NCBI GenBank assembly: GCA_013396635.1 | Contig: WBMW01003135.1 | Coordinates: 207,160-271,159, forward strand | Length of the DNA: 64,000 nucleotides | Direction: 5' to 3' | Origin: Penelope pileata | Lineage: Eukaryota > Chordata > Aves > Galliformes > Cracidae | Shown here: piece after piece, positions 37,585 through 50,850 of the stretch | How the letters are laid out: every line of letters starts with the position of its first letter | How positions within the stretch are numbered: position 1 is the first letter of the stretch | Program-made: the position numbers and the translations under genes | Notes under the pieces: generated by a model | Seen by the model: only the letters and a program-made list of their open reading frames with translations | Told to the model about the DNA's origin: nothing | Database searches by the model: none

Positions 37585-38728
37585 TGATTCATTTGATAAT
37601 AAATTCTACTGTATGCTTTAATTATTTAATATTTTCTCCAAGTTGCTTATTTTCTTTCCAGTCTCCTGGAGACACATTGGTTAAACTAAACCAAAAAATG
37701 TGAGAAATATTAAATACAGTGTCTTCTTCCTAGATTTACAGCTAGCGTGAAGACTAATCAATGACTAGCTATGACACTCAATCAGAATAATTATACCCTT
37801 CACACAAATATTTTTCTTCTGTTTTTTTCTGCATTCAAAATTTTACAGGTTTTATTCTGTGAGGTCTGTCAAACACTTTGGAATAAGAATGTTTAAGGTG
37901 CAGGTCATGCATGAAAACAGACTGATTAAGCTAAACTTTAAAGCATATAAAGATAAAACTTCTTATTATAACATGATAATATGAATTGTATTGATTTCAG
38001 TAGGGACTGTAGTGTGATCGCAATAAAGATTGTATTGTGTACTTTTCTGTAAACTGAAATGCACTCCTAAACTCTTGCATTTGGAAACAGGAAATTTAGG
38101 TTCAAATCAAATTAAAAGGTTATCACTCACATAAGAACTGTGAAAAAGGATGAATTGAATCTTATGAGCATCACCTGGTCCAGCAAAGGTGTTGCAATAC
38201 ATCTTCAGCTTTGACCAAAGCACGAACATTTATGTGCTTTTCTTACAGAGGGTTGTATGATGACTTGCTGATTTCAGAGCTTGCAGCTGTAGCATTTGTG
38301 AATTTACCTTTTAAGTTTGCTAGGATAAAAATCAGATAACTTGTCAAAACTTTTATTCATTTTTAAAACATTAATTAATGTTTTCAGTCTTTCACCTTAT
38401 TTCAGAGCTCAGCTTATAAAAAAGGCTGCTGGTTGATGACTGGTACTATAATTTTTTTGCTGCTGTTTAATGTGAGCTAGTAAAAATGCATTTCCAAAGA
38501 GATACAGCTTTACCTTTTTGTTATTTCTCCTTGTAGATATAGCATTTTTATATGATTGAGGCTGTTTTCTTCCTGACTTGATTTTTTTTTCTTACATGTG
38601 AAATGTTTTGAATTAGATACAGGACAGTCTGTATCATACCTGAGGAACTGAAAATTAAAATACTCTGTCATGCTGATGTTGAGTTGCATTTCTGTTCTCC
38701 CTCTTTACTTCAGTCCTGAAGGATTCAT

Positions 38729-38743
38729 GTATATATATATATA
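38729..38743. repeat. (TA)n microsatellite
   Basis: About seven tandem TA units in intron 2. It is short and likely polymorphic. Confidence 0.75.
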
Positions 38744-39953
38744 GCTCTGTTAAATAGAATTAATAAATAATAACTCTGTCTGTTTAAGACAGTATGTAGT
38801 CAGCTGTCACCATATTAACAAGTTTACCATTTGGCTGCTTATTTTGATTGAATCCCACTTTTGTGGCATTAGAGAGCAGATGTTCCTGGGGTAATCTGAT
38901 AGTCATTTTTACTCTATTTTCTAATTTGTAGTCAAGGATAGATGATTTGATGAGACCAAGGCCTTTGTCAAAGCTCCACCCTACTCTAGCTCAAACTGAT
39001 CCCTTGACCTGAAAGAAAGAACAAACAGTTCTGCAGTAAAATTGTTTCGTCGTGTGCTGTACCTTAGTTGCGTTTAGATGAATACCAAGCATCAATAAGA
39101 TCATTTTGGATGATCTTTTTATCCTTGCTAAAGTTTGCCTGTGGTTGGAAAATAATTCAATAGCAGGCTTGAGCATGTTTGATACTTCTTAAGGGAAAAA
39201 AGAGAGGAAGGAGATTTGTTGGTGGTAACAAGTTATGATATGCTGAAAATGTTTCTAGAAAGAATTGAGGCACAGAGCATAATAAAAAAGGAAGTAGAAC
39301 TTCGGAAGAAAAGGTACCAATATCAAACTGAGTTGCACCAGATGGTAGAAGAATTTGTAATGATAAAAAGTTTTGGAATGTATCAGTATACAGGCAGTTA
39401 GAGATTGGAATTAGGGGTTCATTTTTCCCTGACATATCATTAAATTAATAGTTATTGCTTCTATTTTTTGTTGTTTTTCATTTCTAAACTACCCGAAATT
39501 GTGGTAGATGTCAAAAAAGTTCTGTGGATATGCCTTTTTCATTCTATAAGCATATAATCATTTAGTGCTTAAGTATCAAAACAAACACACAAACCACATG
39601 GCATTTTATTTCTCAAACTAAGAACAAAGAAATCAAGTGACTTGTTCATATTTATCTGTCCCCTTTTGTGACTGCTTTGTTTGTTCATTTTTAAAAAATA
39701 TTCTATAGAGATTTTAATTCATGTTTTTAACAGTTCTTTTAAAGAACTTGTGAATAAATACAAGTATATTGTGAATTGTTAGCTTCATTAATATCTTTTA
39801 TGACAGATTATGACAGTAACCCTACCTTCTTCCTGAGATGTTAGATCTGTACAAAATAAGGAAAAATAAGATAAAATGTTATAGCCGACTTTGTAACGTC
39901 TGTCATTTGAGATTGTGTGTAACTGTGTCCTTACTTTCCCTCTGGTTTTGCAG

Positions 39954-40070
39954 GGCACAATGACTACATGTGTCCTGCCACTAACCAGTGTACCATTGAC
40001 AAGAACAGAAGAAAGAGTTGCCAGGCCTGCCGACTAAGAAAATGCTATGAAGTGGGAATGATGAAAGGTG
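39954..40070 (+). CDS. ESR1: ESR1 coding exon 3: estrogen receptor alpha, second zinc finger
   Basis: Encodes the second zinc finger of the ERα DNA-binding domain, which makes the dimer contact on palindromic response elements. Visible are H-N-D-Y-M, then cysteines in C-x5-C-x9-C-x2-C spacing. The D-box is P-A-T-N-Q between the first two cysteines. The basic segment KNRRKSCQACRLRKCYEVGM and MKGG follow. Length is 117 bp, equal to human exon 3. The acceptor is tctggttttgcag|ggcac and the donor is aaaggtg|gtatgt. The first two bases finish the glycine begun in exon 2, and the last base starts the glycine finished in exon 4. No key residue is missing and there is no frame break. Reading past the donor gives a short intron-encoded tail that stops at 40156. 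Confidence 0.97.
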
Positions 40071-43000
40071 GTATGTACACTGCAGTCAACAAATCCTCAG
40101 CATTGGTGTCTGCTTTCCTGTCTTTTAACTTCATTGGACAGATATATAGTTCCTAAAGCAGGAAGAAACTTTTTCTTTTTCTTTTTCCCTGAGCTGAAGT
40201 ATATTAAATCAAAGAGCAATTAAATGAAAAATAAAAACATCTCAAATCCTATGTTATTACTTTCAGCCAAATTTGCTTCAAAATTTGTAGGAACTTGGAC
40301 TTTGGTGGATCTATGATTCTTCTGTAAATATTTTTAATGTATGATTTTTTGGTCTCTGGTGGTAGATACCAGATTGTGATGAATGAAGCTTAACCTAAGA
40401 TTTTGTAGAATTTTGCAGTTCACTGTGAAAATCACTGGTAATTTCATATCAGTCCATATTTGTTAAAACAAAGTTATGAATACTTAATACTTTTACATTT
40501 ATATCTGGAAGGGAAAGTCAGTTCCTTTATTCCAGTATTGTACACATACTGATGATGTGAATTAACTATAACAAAACAGAAAGGCTTGCTTATTTTGTGC
40601 TAACTGAAATAGGTGCCACCTTCTTGCAAGATACTTATATACTAATGATGTTGGAGAAGAGTTAGACACTGGTTGCCTAGGCTGAAGTGGCATAACTCTA
40701 AATATATACATATATATACAGTTTTAAAATTTTGGAAGAAAAGTAAGAAATAGTTGTCAATACTGAATAACTGCCACAGTTATGTCCAGAGATGGAACAG
40801 CTCTTTTTGTAACATAGTCTTGGATTGATCATGATATCTCCCTTTCTATTCTATGCTATAGTACTATTTGCCAAAAGCAGAGAGAAGTTACCAATTTTTA
40901 ATGCTTTTAAAAAAGTCACATCCCTAAGAATCGGTATTTAAGATGAATAGGAATTCATGCAGTTTCATATGGGAAATATGTGCTCTAAATCAGAAGAAAA
41001 CTGAAGTAGACTGCTAAAAGTATCAGATTGCTTTTATTAATGAAGGGTATTCACTAGCTTTATCAAAATCTATTTTTATGTGAAAATTTGGCAGAACACT
41101 AAGTGTTTAGAAGAGAAAGGATTAGAACACATTTTACATGAGGAAGGAGCTAATCTTTTAATTAGAGATTGGTTCTCTCTTTTCCGACATACCTAAGGTT
41201 TACTTATTTCATGAAGAACAACCATGTGGGGGCAAGAAGACGAGTACCTCAACATGTCTCCTTCACAAAAAATATGCTTATTTATAAATCCAGTCTGTGC
41301 AGTTAGGGTAAGACAGATTTGGGAATCCTGTGAGAAAGAGTAAAGGGGAAAAAATAAAGTTGTTGCTGTGCTTTGATGTTGAATATGAATTTTTCTCAAA
41401 TCAAGAATTAGACAAGAGCTGAGACTGATTTTGTTACTTTCTGTTTTGTGATGCAAGCAGCTGAAAGGTGTTAAATGTTTTAATTTTAACACTTAAGACT
41501 GTGGTCATTTATTTTTCGTGAAATTGTGCATCTGGATTTTTTTGTTTCTTATACTTTTAAAAGTGAAATCTATATAATCAGTTTGACTGCTATGGTCTGG
41601 ACAAGTTAAGGTTTCTGACAAGGTAAACTAATACAGGAAAATGTCATACATAAATTTTTCATGCAGTCTATTCCAGATACATCACTATGTATGTTAAGAT
41701 ACATAATTATGTTTGATGATGATGACATTATGTCTTTCATTTGGCACATTTCCATCCATTTATGCTTATTTGTATTTAGTTAATGATCCACTCTAGCAAT
41801 CTGATGTTTTTTGTGTCTGTTCTGTAAAATGTGTTGTAATGTTTTCAACTGTTCTGTACATATTTGTTTTCAATCTCATAAAAAAAAGTACTGCTATTTT
41901 TTCAAAGTTTTCTTTGTGAAATAGGTGTTCTGAAGTTTATATTTTATGCAATGGTCCACTTTACTAAAGTCCTATGGACTTAATCCTTTCCTTTTACAAT
42001 AATATAAGATTTCTATAGTTGCAATAGCAGTTGAAAATATCAGAAATAGTCAATGTTTTTTTTAAAAAATACAAAAAACTAAACTTGCGTGCTGTAAACA
42101 AGGAAAGAGGACATATAAGTTTTCCCTGGTCCTATCAGACCACTAACAATGCACTGAAGTTCACCACTGATTCATAGGTGAGAGTTTAAGGATATGCATT
42201 TTAGAAGCCTGCAAAAAAATTCTTGAAATTCCTCAGTTAGTTGTAGGTTACAAATGTGGCATGCCTACAGATGAACTATTCAAGGAAGGTAAAGTTTTGC
42301 AGGATGGTGTAAACCATTCAAGGTTTTGCTGGACTCAATGGCATCCCTGTATTCTCCAAGTAGCTGCAGGAGAGCAAAATTCTTACCTCCAGATTGTGTT
42401 TGATTATTGTATTTCTCTCACATGAAGATAAAAATGCTTATTAGAAAGAATAAGCACGAGTAATTTCTAAACTAACTTTTAAATGCTTTTTTTTTTCCCT
42501 GAGATGTCTTAAACTTTTCTGTTGTAATAGATCTCTTTCAATTCTTCTCTTAAACACTTTTGAATCACACAGTGCTGTGGTTAACTCAAGTTCTATATTT
42601 TCCTTTAAAAGTTCATAGTTATCTTGATAGAATTTTTAAATTGAAATAATCTTGTTTTGTTCATATGAAAGAATTCGTCTTGTTGAAAGGGATTAGTTCT
42701 ATCATGCATTTAAAAAATTTTTTTTTGTCATATCTCACTTTTATAGTTACACAATTGTTACATGGTTAGAATGATGTATCTTTTATCATTGTCGAATACT
42801 TCTGTAATCTTCCTTTTCTCTGAACATAATCTGTTTTCCTTCTTCGTTGAATTAGCTAAGATTTCTGACTAGATTTTGTTTTCATCTATGATTTAACTTC
42901 TGAGCAATAGCTGAAATTGTTGAATAACAACAAATATGAGAGACACTAGGTAAATTCCTACTTAGTTGTTTCTGGTTAAACATAAATTATAAGCTATAAT

Positions 43001-44563
43001 TTCAAAGGTATTACTTCTGGAATATGACCTAACTGAATGCAGTGTTAAAAAGTTCATGTGTATTGTTTTTAATGGAGTGGACACAACTGAAATGTTTTTA
43101 GGCCTTCATTCAGAAAAATGCATGTTTCAAGTGGCTCTTGAGGTCTACTGTAGGAATATTTATTTATGAGTTTGTGTGGAAATTTAATTTTTTTCACCCA
43201 GCTTTTCTTAAGTCTTTCAAAAACTTCTTCCAATACTGAAGAGATTTTGCCCTTCTCTTGTGTTTGCATGTGCTTCCTTCTGCATCGGTTATTGCGTTGT
43301 TTTGGGAGACAACTAAGCTGAGAGATTCTCTACTGATACAGTCAGCATCTGAGACAGATTATAGCTGCTATATTTTGTCCAAATTATTCTTTCTCTGAAT
43401 AAGCCAAAAAGACTTTAAAATCTTGCTAGTGCTTACACTATGCACCTCTGTGTTTGTATGTGGGGATCAAGTGTTCTCATGGAAGAAGCTCCATGTCATG
43501 CACCTTTATCATCTGGTTGGGTAGCAAGGAAGAATACCCTTGCTTTTTTAAATAAGTTTTATGAAAATTCTTTGTGTTCTGGTTTGGAAAACCATATTCT
43601 AACCTACTATTTCACACTATGTGGGATCCTGCAAAACACTCCCGGGCTCCAAATGGAGGTTTTACAGGTCACAGTCCTGAAGCTCCAACTGTATTTATGG
43701 CTTAGGTTATCTCTGCTCCAACATGGACCTCCATTTCTTCACTGTTTTAATGACTTGACTCCAAATGATCTCATTCTCAGAAATCAAAAGCACCTTATTT
43801 TAATTTCTGGAAAGAAACGCTATAAAGAAAAAGCATTCCTATTTTCATGTTTTCTCTTGCATTCTCTTGAACTTGTTACCCACCTGTGACAATATGGGAA
43901 TTCAGTCTGGTGAAATTCAGTGTGACAATATTACATAAGTTCAAGACAAATTTTTACAGGGAAAAGAAAAAGCATTTGGCAAATTTATCATCTGCTCAGA
44001 GAAGATCCTTACTGATTTTTGTCTTTAAATGAAGAGAGCTATGCTTTCTTACTGAATGGTGTATTTGATTATGTTGAAAGGTATCTCCCTTCCCCCCCAA
44101 AAAAGTAATATAGAAAAGGCTGGAGTTATTAAAATCATTCTCAAAAGCAGAGGTAAATCTATGTCTGATGCAACCACTGGAATGGTTCCAGGCTTTCTGG
44201 TTTTCCATGTAATTATCTTTTAATGAAATAGTATATCAAAAATAGAAATTTGGTGAATGAAGGCAAATGGATTAACAATGTGAAACTATTTTGGTTTGTC
44301 TGAGGAGAACCTTTTTAATATTTATTGGACATGTTGTTCTGTACTCAACCAAATAACTGTGTAGGTGAGGCCTGGTAAATACCTGAGGAAATGTACATTT
44401 TTAGGATGTAATTGATGGGCTGAAAACATGTACTCAAGACGCATTTGAAGAAATGTTTTGTGAGACAAGAGCAGCCTCTTGGAAAAGAAGATGAAGTTAA
44501 AACCTGTCTTTTAATGAAATGTTGTGAACCCTTTTGCAAATATATTTTATCTTCTCATTCTGC

Positions 44564-44676
44564 TTCATAGAATGGTCCAGGCTAGAAGGAATACATTGAA
44601 TTCAGACCAAGTTCCTTAAGATTTTTTCCAGTCAGGTCATGAAAATCTCCAAGCACAGAGATTCTGCAGCCACACC
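44564..44676 (-). mobile_element. CR1 LINE 3' fragment, old
   Basis: The reverse-complement CR1 tail (tcatagaatggtccaggctagaagga) is followed after a diverged stretch by 'ccagtcaggtcatgaaaatctccaagcacagagattctgcagccacac', the expected CR1 order. It is short, 5'-truncated and moderately diverged. Confidence 0.8.
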
Positions 44677-45855
44677 TGACATAAACATCAGTTTTATGCT
44701 TATTTATACTCTCTGGATAGTTATGCAGTAATATTTTACTACTGAAGAATTTGTGATATTTTACTACTGAACATTACTTGATTGAGATTGTAAAGCCAAT
44801 TATATCTACATTTTTGTTTACATTCTCTTTTTGGCCATTTGCATACTTTAATGTTCCTAATTGGGATTGCAATTTTAGTTGTGATGTTACTTGGTAATAG
44901 ATACAGCAATAAGACTGTCCCTGTTTAAATTATTGATAGATTTTTAAATGAAGATAAGGATTCCTGCTGTGCTTCCAGTTCTGTCTCCTGCTTATTCATA
45001 CTGAAGGTGTCTCCTGCTAACGCTGTGCATTTACTGATTTGAAGTGAGTCTATGCAAGCTCAGAAGAGCTGGTCTTCTCCTTCCTGAGCCTGAGAAACTC
45101 CTAGAGTACCAGAAATTTTGGATCTTCCTTTGGTTAGGCATTTATAGTTTATTTCTTGCATTATCAGTCCTGAAATATTAGGCCATGTAGCTTCAACATC
45201 CTAAAGAATTTATGTAGTTTCTAAAATGTAGCAGTTACAATTTCTTCTTGAGAATTGTATTGATGTAGTCATATTCCCAAAATGATTTCATTTTTCCAAA
45301 TCATGGTTGATGTCTGACTCTTCTAAAGGCTTCACTGTGAACCCAGAAACGTATATGGATTCACTGAAAAGGCTACATAGAAATAAGGCTGTTGCCATTC
45401 TTACTCTAGCCAAAATTTACTACGATTTGTGCAAGTATGTCAGTACTGAAATCACCAAAAGTGATTCAGTTCAATAATTGAACTTCTGTTGCTTCTCTCG
45501 TGCATCTCCTCTGTCAGTCTTTAAAGTGAGTATATCTTGTATATCTCTTTAAAATCTGACACTCTTTAAAATGTGTATATCTCTGGTATATCTCTGGCAC
45601 TCTTTCATGTGCTATGAAGAAAGAATGAATGCCAAAATACATATTAGGAAGAAGCATGCCTTGCACCTTTATCTGTAATTAGTAGTTCATTGGTTCTCAA
45701 GCTCTGAGTTATGAATAGTCATTAGAGACCCTAAATTACATTTGTCTGATTGCTAACAGCATTCTTGGTCACTAAATCTTTAAAAACTTCACATGGAAGA
45801 CCATTTTTATGATCTATGTTATAGCTGATGGTGGGAATACTGGGACAATGTGATG

Positions 45856-45949
45856 CTTAATGTGACTTGACCAGTGAGCAAGCTGGTGGAGTAGAACCAG
45901 GATCTTCGAATGCAAGACGTGGGCCCTGTACTTCCCACTGCTGCCTCTC
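45856..45949 (-). mobile_element. Possible MIR-like (tRNA-derived core) SINE remnant
   Basis: In antisense orientation the order 'tgtgacttgaccagtgagcaagctgg', 'agaaccaggatcttcgaa' and 'gggccctgtacttcccactgctgcctc' follows the MIR consensus as I recall it, including the tRNA B-box-derived ggatcttcgaa. It is about 94 bp and strongly diverged. MIR and related core SINEs predate the split of mammals and birds, so a trace in a bird is plausible. Identification is by eye only. Confidence 0.5.
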
Positions 45950-47597
45950 TTTCCCTCTCTCTTTTAATAGCAGTAGCATTGATTATAGAGAGAAAAGGTC
46001 CTTGTCTGGAAATGGTTGAGAACTACTTCTGAAACAAAAAACAAACAAAAACTCCTGGATTTTTATTTTTGATTGCCTAACCTAAACCGTCCCAAGCCTG
46101 ATTTGGTAGGTTGCTAACCAGTCACTACATCAGTCAATTTTTTTCTTTTCTATTTTTTTTTTCCGTGTACTAGTTGTTGTACAATCATCTGGTATTACCC
46201 TTGTCCAACATAACGTTGTGGCAAAAAAGGGAACTGAATTCAGGTCCAATACTGGGTGAGGTAATTGTCTTGAGGAATTGTCTTGAATTGGTAGAGGCCT
46301 TTTAAAATCTTGGTATCACTGTATTGCCATGGAAGAGAGAGGAATAACAAATATTGAGGTACACCAGATTCTGTTCAGGTCATTGTTGTGGAAATAGAGA
46401 TATAAAGGACTGTCCAAGCCTATTCTCAGGGCAATATTTGCCTATTAATGTAGAGTTGCAAAATGTTATTACTCTGGAAGAATAAATATTCAATGACTAG
46501 GCCCAGCTCCAGTGTGATGATCTAGCTGCAATAGCTCTTTTTCTTTAATTGACTCAAATCATTACAGTCAAGTGCTGTCTGTATATATTAAACAATCAAA
46601 CAAACAACTTAATTATAAGTACCATATCCAAAATTCTTTCTACTGCATCTAATTTTAGCAACTGGAAATATATGGCATGTCACTCATCACTTGTTCTGCT
46701 AACTGAATTGGGCACTGCCACTCTTCTCCCCCATTTTTGTGTTTGCTAGCCTGTAGATCAGGCCCTGTTAAATTTTTTCTGATGAGAAATATTAAGACTT
46801 TATGGCATACGTCAATAATGAATTTAACTTCCATATGATATACGGTATTTTATGGAAAAATTCCATAAACTAAATCCTAGCTGAATTTAGGACCAATTGC
46901 ATTCTGTAATATTTTTGAGTTTTGTAATAAATTCTTATCTCAAATTCTGCAGTAACAGCTGTGTAATTTAATGTAAAAGATTTTCTTTGTCAATGCTTTC
47001 AATTATTAAATAACAAGGGCATAACTGATTATCAGGGACTTCAGGGGAGCTATTTAACTGCTTTACTTCTGGCCCCTTCCCTGATGCAGAAAAGCTAAGA
47101 ATATAGCCCTGCCCAAGATGCCAGCCTTGAGGAGATAGGAAGAACAACAGGGCTGGATGACACAGGGACAAAAACTAGGGATGAAACTGGTATTACAGAT
47201 ACTTCAAGACTTCAATTGTTTTCCTGTATGTCTATATATCACATATACGTTGAATTGCTATACTAATGATGGCACTAACAACTAGGCATTTTTCACTCAT
47301 GAGTATGGTAAATCTGTAATCAGAGGCATTCAGGAAATTATCTAGGTCCTCAGCATATATACCACTGCCCCTGCTGTAAGTGATATGTTGAGTACAGTGT
47401 CCAAAGCTATATGCCCAGGAGCATCAGAGTTCCTAAAACACATTACAGTATTTTTTTAAAGGCAACCTACTAATTGCTAGTTTGGTTCAGTTAAGAAAAA
47501 AAAATAAGAAGGTGTTTTAAGGATCAGAAATGAAAAGAAAAAATTATGTTTCTTCTTCTTTTACTATTCTGTTATAATATTCAAAAGAAGAAATTTA

Positions 47598-47655
47598 TCA
47601 CAGAATCACAGAACTGTAGGGGGTGGAAGGGACCTCTAGAGATCATCGAGTCCAA
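47598..47655 (-). mobile_element. CR1 LINE 3' tail, severely 5'-truncated
   Basis: Only the last 58 bp or so: tcacagaatcacagaactg..., 'gggtggaagggacctctagagatcatcgagtccaa', then an abrupt switch to AT-rich sequence. Low divergence implies a fairly recent insertion. Confidence 0.9.
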
Positions 47656-47715
47656 ACATGTATGTCAAACATATAAAATGTAATATATAACATATATATA
47701 TCAAACATATAAAAC
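47656..47715. repeat. AT-rich imperfect repeat beside a CR1 tail
   Basis: Contains the motif tcaaacatataaaa twice (47665-47678 and 47701-47714), separated by taatatataacatatatata. It directly abuts the truncated 5' end of the CR1 at 47598-47655. Confidence 0.7.
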
Positions 47716-50425
47716 TTGAATTTGGAAAGTGGTGTTACCTTCCTGTGACCAAATAGTGTATTTATACAGAGAGAACCAAGTAGAAAAAAACAAAAAACAA
47801 AAGTGAAAAAAAAACAAAGTAAACCCAAACCCCCTAAATATCAAAGCTTTAAAAAGATCTCCTTGGAAGGAACATAATTCCGAGGTACGTTACAACACTA
47901 GGACCTACACTGCAGTCATAGTTAAAGCAAGTCTCTGTCCATTATATATCTACAAAGATAACTCTATTCCTGACCTCTACTTGTGTACCTATGCACAGCA
48001 TAGGCATTGAAAAGTACTGAATTCATTGGTGTGCCTAATGTGGTCTGTCTACAAAGCAAAATAACTCTAAGAGGTCATAGGCAGGCAGCTACTTTGCATG
48101 CACACACTTAAGACAATTTTTAGATAACTTTAAAGCCTATCACTTTAAAGCCATCACTTTGATGACACAGGTTTGCATCCATAAGGGCACTGTTGGCTTT
48201 CTCACACTTATTCTTTGCCAGTCCCTTACTTTTGTGCCCTTCTGTCAATGGCAACAATCATACCAATGTGAGCCTGGACGTAGCCCCAGAGCTCTTTTGC
48301 AGCAGCTCAGCAGTAAGTCCTGTATTAGGATATTTGAGTGGACTTTTCATTTCTAGCCTCTTCAACTGTCAATTTCAGTTTCAGTGAATTCCCCTGTTCT
48401 CCATATAAAGCTTTTCTGGCATAGAAAAACCTTGAGTTTCTTCTTTTCTGAACACTGATGTGCTCACGTGGCACCTCTGCCATGCTTGCTCTTCTCTGCA
48501 TACTCCTTTAATACTCTGATCATCAATTGGACATGGACTTTCTGAAGGATTCCTTTGTTGTCATGATCTCTTCTACATTATGACATATGTTTAGTCTTTT
48601 CTCAGACAAGATTTGTTTCACCAAGTACTGGACAGACCTCTGGCAGTTTGTAACTGATGTGGTAGATTAGTCTCAAAGAGGCAGCAAATTGTTTAGAAGA
48701 GAAGATGTTCCCAAGCAATTTTGAAATGCTCCTTTGACGCACTGTAAGGACAAAAGCACAGGTTAGTAATGCTTCAAAGCTGTGTATGTACCAAGAAATG
48801 TCAAGAAATGCCTCTTATCATCTGGAAGCTGCTGATGAGGATCAGAGATGTGGACAAAGAGCCTCAGGTTCAAGGGTTGCTCCAGACTGGGCAGTTAGCT
48901 GGTAAGCCTAGGTGTTGCAGACTTCTCCTGTGCATAAAGCTCTCCTTTCCTATCATGTTCCCACAAGCTGTGTTCTGAACCTGTTCCTCTTAGGAGCCAT
49001 GGCAGCTATGTTGATGAAATGGAAAGGAAGCAACAAAAGAAAAAGTCTGCATTTACTAGAAAGACACAAATGAAGAGGAAAAACTCCGAAATTAAAAACT
49101 CATTTGAGCTTCTTCCCCATGTTAAAAGCTATTTATTTTGCTAGCTGGCTCCGGTCAAACATGAAAAAGCACTGGTATGAATGAGAGGCCATTGCTCATA
49201 TGCTTGTTGCCTAGAAACAGAGCTCTGGTTCTCTACTTCTGGCACTCACTCTGCCTTCATGTTTTGATTTGTCAAGTTTCCAAATCTACTGTGTTTCCAC
49301 TACTTTAAATGCTTGAAATGCAATCTGAATGTCTGGAGGTTAATTTGTAGAGCATTGACTATTGCAAGGATTCCTGGTGCTACACATGTACCATTAGTGG
49401 CACTGCTCAAAGTTACATGAAAATGAATGTTTAAGCAGTACATGCATTCTGATGCCCATGGCTGGAGCATTTACTATTGTTATTATCACTATCTGATGCC
49501 AAAGCACTGTGGGTAATGGAAAGATAGTGAGCCGTAAAGAAACATTATCCATGTCATGTATAGGGTTTCTGAGCAGTTAGGGGACAAAAAAGCCAGATAC
49601 TGTGATAGAGATTATTTCCGTCTTTGATTATAACATTTTGATTGATACTTAGTTCACTAGAGTGCTGCTTCTCTGATGGTACTTTTGGAAAAAGGAAACA
49701 TGAGATTTAACAGTTCATTGTCTTGTTATTTCTGTGTGTTTTCCCTCTAAATCTAACAGCATCAGGCAACATATGAAAATAGAGAATCTAAAATGCAATT
49801 GGAAGGAACATAAGTATTCCTTGCAGCAGTAGAAAATTACTGTTCTAGTTACCAATATTAAAAATATCTTCTGTTATTTTGTTAAAAAGCACGTTGTTGT
49901 CACTGAATAACGATGTTGAAGCTGAGACTTTATCTGCAAATATGCCAGATGTTTGTGTCTATCAGAGCTAACAAATACTAGGAATAGAAAACTTTTTTTA
50001 TGTCTAAAGTTTTAGATTGAAATGTGTATCAAAGAATACACAAGATACTTCTGCGTACCACCTTGAAGTGGATAAGGATTAAGAATAGTGGTCTAAGTGT
50101 TGATTTTCTTACTTGCTCACTGCAAGATTTTAAGTCTTTTTCTTTTATTATAGTAGGTAACATTCTTCTTTTATAAAAGGTGAAATAGAAACTCCTGTTT
50201 CCAGTAGACTTAATACGGGAGTTTCTAGAACAAAATATGTCTCATCCCATTGTATGGACCTGTAATTCTGGAGTCAAGTCTGCCATCGCCTCTTACTGAG
50301 CAGCATATGTTGTACTTTTGAACATGTATGGGAGAGAGTTAAGAAAATAGATTACTTTGGAAGTGAGTATATTTTTATGGCCAGGCTAGAGAATGATAAT
50401 GGAGTAGAAAGAAGGTGGTGACTTC

Positions 50426-50473
50426 AAAATTTTACTTTCATGTTTGAGTAAAATTTTACTTTCATGTTTGAGT
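50426..50473. repeat. Perfect 24-bp tandem duplication
   Basis: Two adjacent identical 24-bp units beginning aaaattttactttcatg and ending tttgagt (50426-50449 and 50450-50473). The lack of differences suggests a recent duplication. Confidence 0.95.
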
Positions 50474-50832
50474 TCTTCTAAGATAAACAGCTCTTGGCTA
50501 ACTCAGTTTTACTGAGTGAGATAATCTGAAAAAATACTGCAGGTGAAACATTATCACTTATCACAAGACAATATATATTGTTCCTGACTAGATTCACAAT
50601 TTGTGTAATTGCATTTCGCTGACTTTAGTTTTTCTATAACATAAAATAGTTACATCCTGTCCCAAAATAGAACAGTGTTGCCAAGTGACACGTGTCGTGC
50701 AATGACAGCTGCAAATAAATTGATGAAAAATTATTGTCTGTGAATGATGTGTGCAGTCATTATGTATATTAATAAAACACAATAAAAATCACAAGTGAAA
50801 TTCTCAAATGTTAGAAAATATGGAAATTATCT

Positions 50833-50850
50833 ATTCTATGATTCTATGAG
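50833..50850 (+). repeat. CR1-type tail (ATTCTATG)2
   Basis: attctatgattctatga is the signature terminal repeat of bird CR1 elements in sense orientation. No CR1 body is recognisable upstream, so this is either a tiny tail-only insertion or an old copy whose body has decayed. Confidence 0.55.

Larger units (their letters stand above)
24876..39953 (+). other. ESR1: ESR1 intron 2 (complete)
   Basis: Intron of 15,078 bp between the two zinc-finger exons. It begins gtaata and ends ttttgcag. It is the most repeat-rich part of the window: old CR1 remnants (26760-26995, 28350-28905, 30640-32110), younger CR1 pieces (30808-31262, 32741-32862, 34489-34808), two mariner derivatives (33073-33632, 35671-36228), a pyrimidine-rich tract (37481-37584) and a TA repeat (38729-38743). 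Nothing was recognised in 24876-26759, 26996-28349, 28906-30639, 36229-37480 and 38744-39953. No cryptic exon with protein homology was seen. Confidence 0.9.

Noticed and set aside
37316..37621. Overlapping open frames on both strands (Leu/Pro/Ser-rich and Glu/Arg/Gly-rich)
   Set aside because: Both arise from the pyrimidine-rich simple repeat at 37481-37584.
39157..39435. Frames of 61-92 codons on both strands just upstream of exon 3
   Set aside because: No homology recognised, and not needed to explain exon 3, whose acceptor at 39952-39953 is clear.
43440..43889. 149-codon open frame on the + strand
   Set aside because: No recognisable domain, not flanked by convincing splice sites in a receptor phase, and within the length expected by chance in 64 kb of AT-rich DNA.
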